From the NCBI GenBank assembly GCA_949316235.1, contig OX438757.1, positions 15,873,505 to 15,937,504 on the forward strand: a DNA stretch of 64,000 nt, in the 5' to 3' direction. This document shows positions 61,690 through 64,000 of this stretch, piece by piece. The notes beneath the pieces are model-generated. The model saw only the letters and a list, made by a program, of their open reading frames with translations. It had not been told where the DNA came from and did not search any database. Numbering within the stretch: position 1 is the stretch's first letter; every line of letters begins with the position of its first letter. This DNA comes from Oegoconia quadripuncta. Taxonomy: Eukaryota > Arthropoda > Insecta > Lepidoptera > Autostichidae. Both the position numbers and the translations under genes were made by a program.

Positions 61690-64000
61690 ATGGCGGTAAA
61701 GAACATCACTGTTTATTACCAGAATGTGCGCGGTCTCCGTACTAAGGGTAGTGCTTTCTATCAGGGGGTGCTATCTAATGATTATGACATTATTGTAGTT
61801 ACCGAAACCTGGCTTTGCGATGGGTTTCTGGATGGCGAATTCACTGATAATCGATATGATGTCTTCAGGTTTGATAGGGACCTTAAATTCACAAGTAAAA
61901 AATCCGGTGGTGGAGTGATGATATGTGTCAAGCGAATGCTGTGTGCTCGTGTAGACGAAGAATGGCTGAGGAACTCCTCTGAGGTTTTATGGATAACAAT
62001 ACCTGGGCGATCACTCGCCTCTAGCACCAACCACACTAATATTGATCTCCATATTGCTGCAGTGTATATACCAGGACATAGTAACAGTCACCGACAACCC
62101 GAGGATGTTCAGAATTTCCTCAACATTTTGGAATTAGTCATTGCTAATAAGCCTCTTGATCATTTCTTAGTGCTTGGCGATTTTAATCTTCCTTGTGTAG
62201 AATGGTCTCCAGATGGCCCCATTGTTCATAAAACTGGTTATGTTGTAGTCCAGACCGCAGCGACTAAACTTTTGGAAGAGTTATCTATACATGGTCTTAA
62301 CCAATATAATAAATTACGGAACCATGCCAATAATACTCTTGATCTCGTATTTTGTAATTTTCATGTCGATTTAACCCGTTGCACCGTACCATTAATTTGT
62401 GAAGACGTAGCTCATCCTCCTATTGACATGTGTATCTCAGAGATAACAATACCTAAATTAAGATGTGGTATCGTTGAAAAGTATAATTTTAGGAAAGGCG
62501 ATTATGAAAGTATAATAAAATATTTAAATGATGTCCCATGGGAATCTTATTTAAGTTCTAGTACTGTTGATGTCGCAATTCAATTATTTTATGACAAATT
62601 ACACGATAGTATAAAGATCAATGTCCCCAAGAAATTATATAGAAATGATAGTCACAAATATCCAGTATGGTACAGTCCAGTTTTGAAGAGAATAATAAAA
62701 GAAAAAACTAAAGCACATTGTAAGTGGAAACGATCTAAGAGCGCTCTCGACTATGATGAATTTTCGCTATTGAGAAGGCGACAAAAAGCTATTCAGGAAG
62801 AATGTTATAATAAGTATATTAAGTTCTCTGAGAGTATCATAAAGAAAGATCCCAAGAAGTTCTGGTCGTTTGTTAAGGCGAAACGAGGAGGCTCGAACCA
62901 CCCGCAGTCTGTCACATACAACGATACAATTTATAATAATGGTCAGGAAATTTCGTCAGCATTTAATGAATTTTTCCACAGTGTTTTCTCTCAGCCTGCA
63001 CCAGAATATCCAACTATCGACCTCCCTCCCCCTGTAAACGGCGGTAACAATCACATACATAGCCTTTTTGTCACCCACGAGCAAGTGCTGAAAGCCTTAA
63101 AAGGTCTTGACTCGAACAAAGGTTCGGGCAGTGATAATATTCCCACCTTATTCGTAGTCAATAGTGCCACATCCCTAGTAGTTCCATTATATATTATTTA
63201 TAACAGATCCCTTAGCGATGGCATCTTCCCAACCGTATGGAAGCAGGCTCATATAGTGCCAATTCACAAAAAAGGATCGAGAATGAATGTTGAAAACTAT
63301 AGGCCTATCTCAATCTTAAACATATTTGGTAAAATTTTTGAGAAATTAGTTTACGATCATATCTACCCTTTTATTTCTAGCTGCCTGCCTAGTGAACAAC
63401 ATGGCTTCTTAAAGGGACGTTCAACATCCACCAACCTTCTACAATTTATAAACTTCTCGCTATCTCAAATGGAGAAAGGAAAGCAGGTTGATGTGATCTA
63501 TACTGATTTCGAGAAGGCTTTCGATCGGGTGGATCACATCATCCTGCTTCGGAAATTGAACAGACTGGGAATACACGGAGATCTTCTTCGCTGGGTGGAG
63601 TCGTATCTCAGTAATAGATCGCAAGCGGTCGTTGTCGGGGGCTTTAGGTCTGATTTTGTTGATATTCCATCAGGCGTTCCGCAGGGATCGCATCTCGGTC
63701 CACTTTTTTACTGTGCCTATTTATACGATATTTATGTTTGTTTTTTGAACTCCAATTACTTACTTTACGCTGACGATAAAAAGATTTTTCTCGAAATAGG
63801 TAATGTTCGAGATTGCCAAAGGTTACAGGAGGACCTATTACGTATTGCAAACTATTATAAGAATAATAGAATATCTGTAAATATCAGTAAATGTCAGTGT
63901 ATATCCTTTTCTAGAAGCCCCGCTCCAATATCATTCACTTACAGCATTAATAACATTGCTATTCCTAGAGCCATACTTGTGCGTGATCTCGGTGTACTTC
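61690..64000 (+). CDS. LINE ORF2: APE endonuclease and reverse transcriptase, runs off window
   Basis: Open from ATG 61690 through the window end, 770 codons with no stop. Endonuclease about 1-240: YYQNVRGLRTK, VVTETWLCDG, GDFNLPCVEW, NNTLDLVF. Linker 240-450. Reverse transcriptase from about 455: GSGSDNIPTLFV, NYRPISILNIFGKIFEKL, EQHGFLKGRSTSTN, YTDFEKAFDRVDHIIL, GVPQGSHLGPLFY and YADD at 693-696. These are Jockey/CR1-type blocks; the exact clade is not settled. With an intact ORF1 and ORF2 this could be an active element, subject to its unseen 3' end. Confidence 0.9.
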   Translation, partial: MAVKNITVYYQNVRGLRTKGSAFYQGVLSNDYDIIVVTETWLCDGFLDGEFTDNRYDVFRFDRDLKFTSKKSGGGVMICVKRMLCARVDEEWLRNSSEVLWITIPGRSLASSTNHTNIDLHIAAVYIPGHSNSHRQPEDVQNFLNILELVIANKPLDHFLVLGDFNLPCVEWSPDGPIVHKTGYVVVQTAATKLLEELSIHGLNQYNKLRNHANNTLDLVFCNFHVDLTRCTVPLICEDVAHPPIDMCISEITIPKLRCGIVEKYNFRKGDYESIIKYLNDVPWESYLSSSTVDVAIQLFYDKLHDSIKINVPKKLYRNDSHKYPVWYSPVLKRIIKEKTKAHCKWKRSKSALDYDEFSLLRRRQKAIQEECYNKYIKFSESIIKKDPKKFWSFVKAKRGGSNHPQSVTYNDTIYNNGQEISSAFNEFFHSVFSQPAPEYPTIDLPPPVNGGNNHIHSLFVTHEQVLKALKGLDSNKGSGSDNIPTLFVVNSATSLVVPLYIIYNRSLSDGIFPTVWKQAHIVPIHKKGSRMNVENYRPISILNIFGKIFEKLVYDHIYPFISSCLPSEQHGFLKGRSTSTNLLQFINFSLSQMEKGKQVDVIYTDFEKAFDRVDHIILLRKLNRLGIHGDLLRWVESYLSNRSQAVVVGGFRSDFVDIPSGVPQGSHLGPLFYCAYLYDIYVCFLNSNYLLYADDKKIFLEIGNVRDCQRLQEDLLRIANYYKNNRISVNISKCQCISFSRSPAPISFTYSINNIAIPRAILVRDLGVL

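Overview
The window looks like lepidopteran (moth or butterfly) nuclear DNA. It is AT-rich, carries (TTAGG)n/(CCTAA)n telomere-type repeats beside an R1/TRAS-like retroelement, holds an errantivirus resembling TED of Trichoplusia ni, and is littered with tRNA-derived SINEs and with RTE, CR1/Jockey and R1-type LINE pieces. There are no operons and no bacterial-type genes. The one host gene I can model with confidence is on the minus strand at the right: six consecutive exons (52269-58679) of a GH27 alpha-N-acetylgalactosaminidase, its 5' exons lying outside what I can see. One further host exon candidate sits at 31032-31120. Almost everything else is mobile DNA.

Layout. 1-18.9 kb: SINEs, RTE LINE relics, mariner debris, several MITEs, and an 869-bp fold-back transposon (14278-15146) that still carries a transposase tail. 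18955-26434: a nearly intact errantivirus (LTR, tRNA-Ser primer site, gag, -1 slippery heptamer, pol, env, LTR) with identical 273-bp LTRs and a CAGT target duplication; its env frame has an in-frame stop. 27.2-28.8 kb: a 5'-truncated CR1/Jockey-type LINE. 32.4-33.7 kb: a 1.28-kb palindromic repeat (called P1 here; half copies at 17.1 and 57.7 kb). 34.26-37.92 kb: a cluster of three R1/TRAS-like LINE copies joined through telomeric repeats. 45.25-47.6 kb: two adjacent 1.17-kb PIF/Harbinger-like elements inserted into an R1-like LINE fragment. 52.3-58.7 kb: the GH27 gene, its introns filled with SINEs, MITEs and LINE pieces. 59.9 kb to the end: a long, apparently intact Jockey/CR1-type LINE whose ORF2 runs off the window.

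Names used below. S1 = SINE whose head reads like a tRNA (boxes TGGCTCAATG and GGTTCGATCC) and whose tail ends GTTGTGCATAAAA. S2 and S3 = two related tRNA-type SINEs (box A about GGTGTAGTGG, box B GGTTCGAATCCC) sharing a body but with different heads and tails. P1 and P2 = inverted-repeat families seen several times in the window. Family names come from recognition of motifs by eye; no database search was possible, and repeat edges are good to a few bases at best unless a target duplication is quoted.
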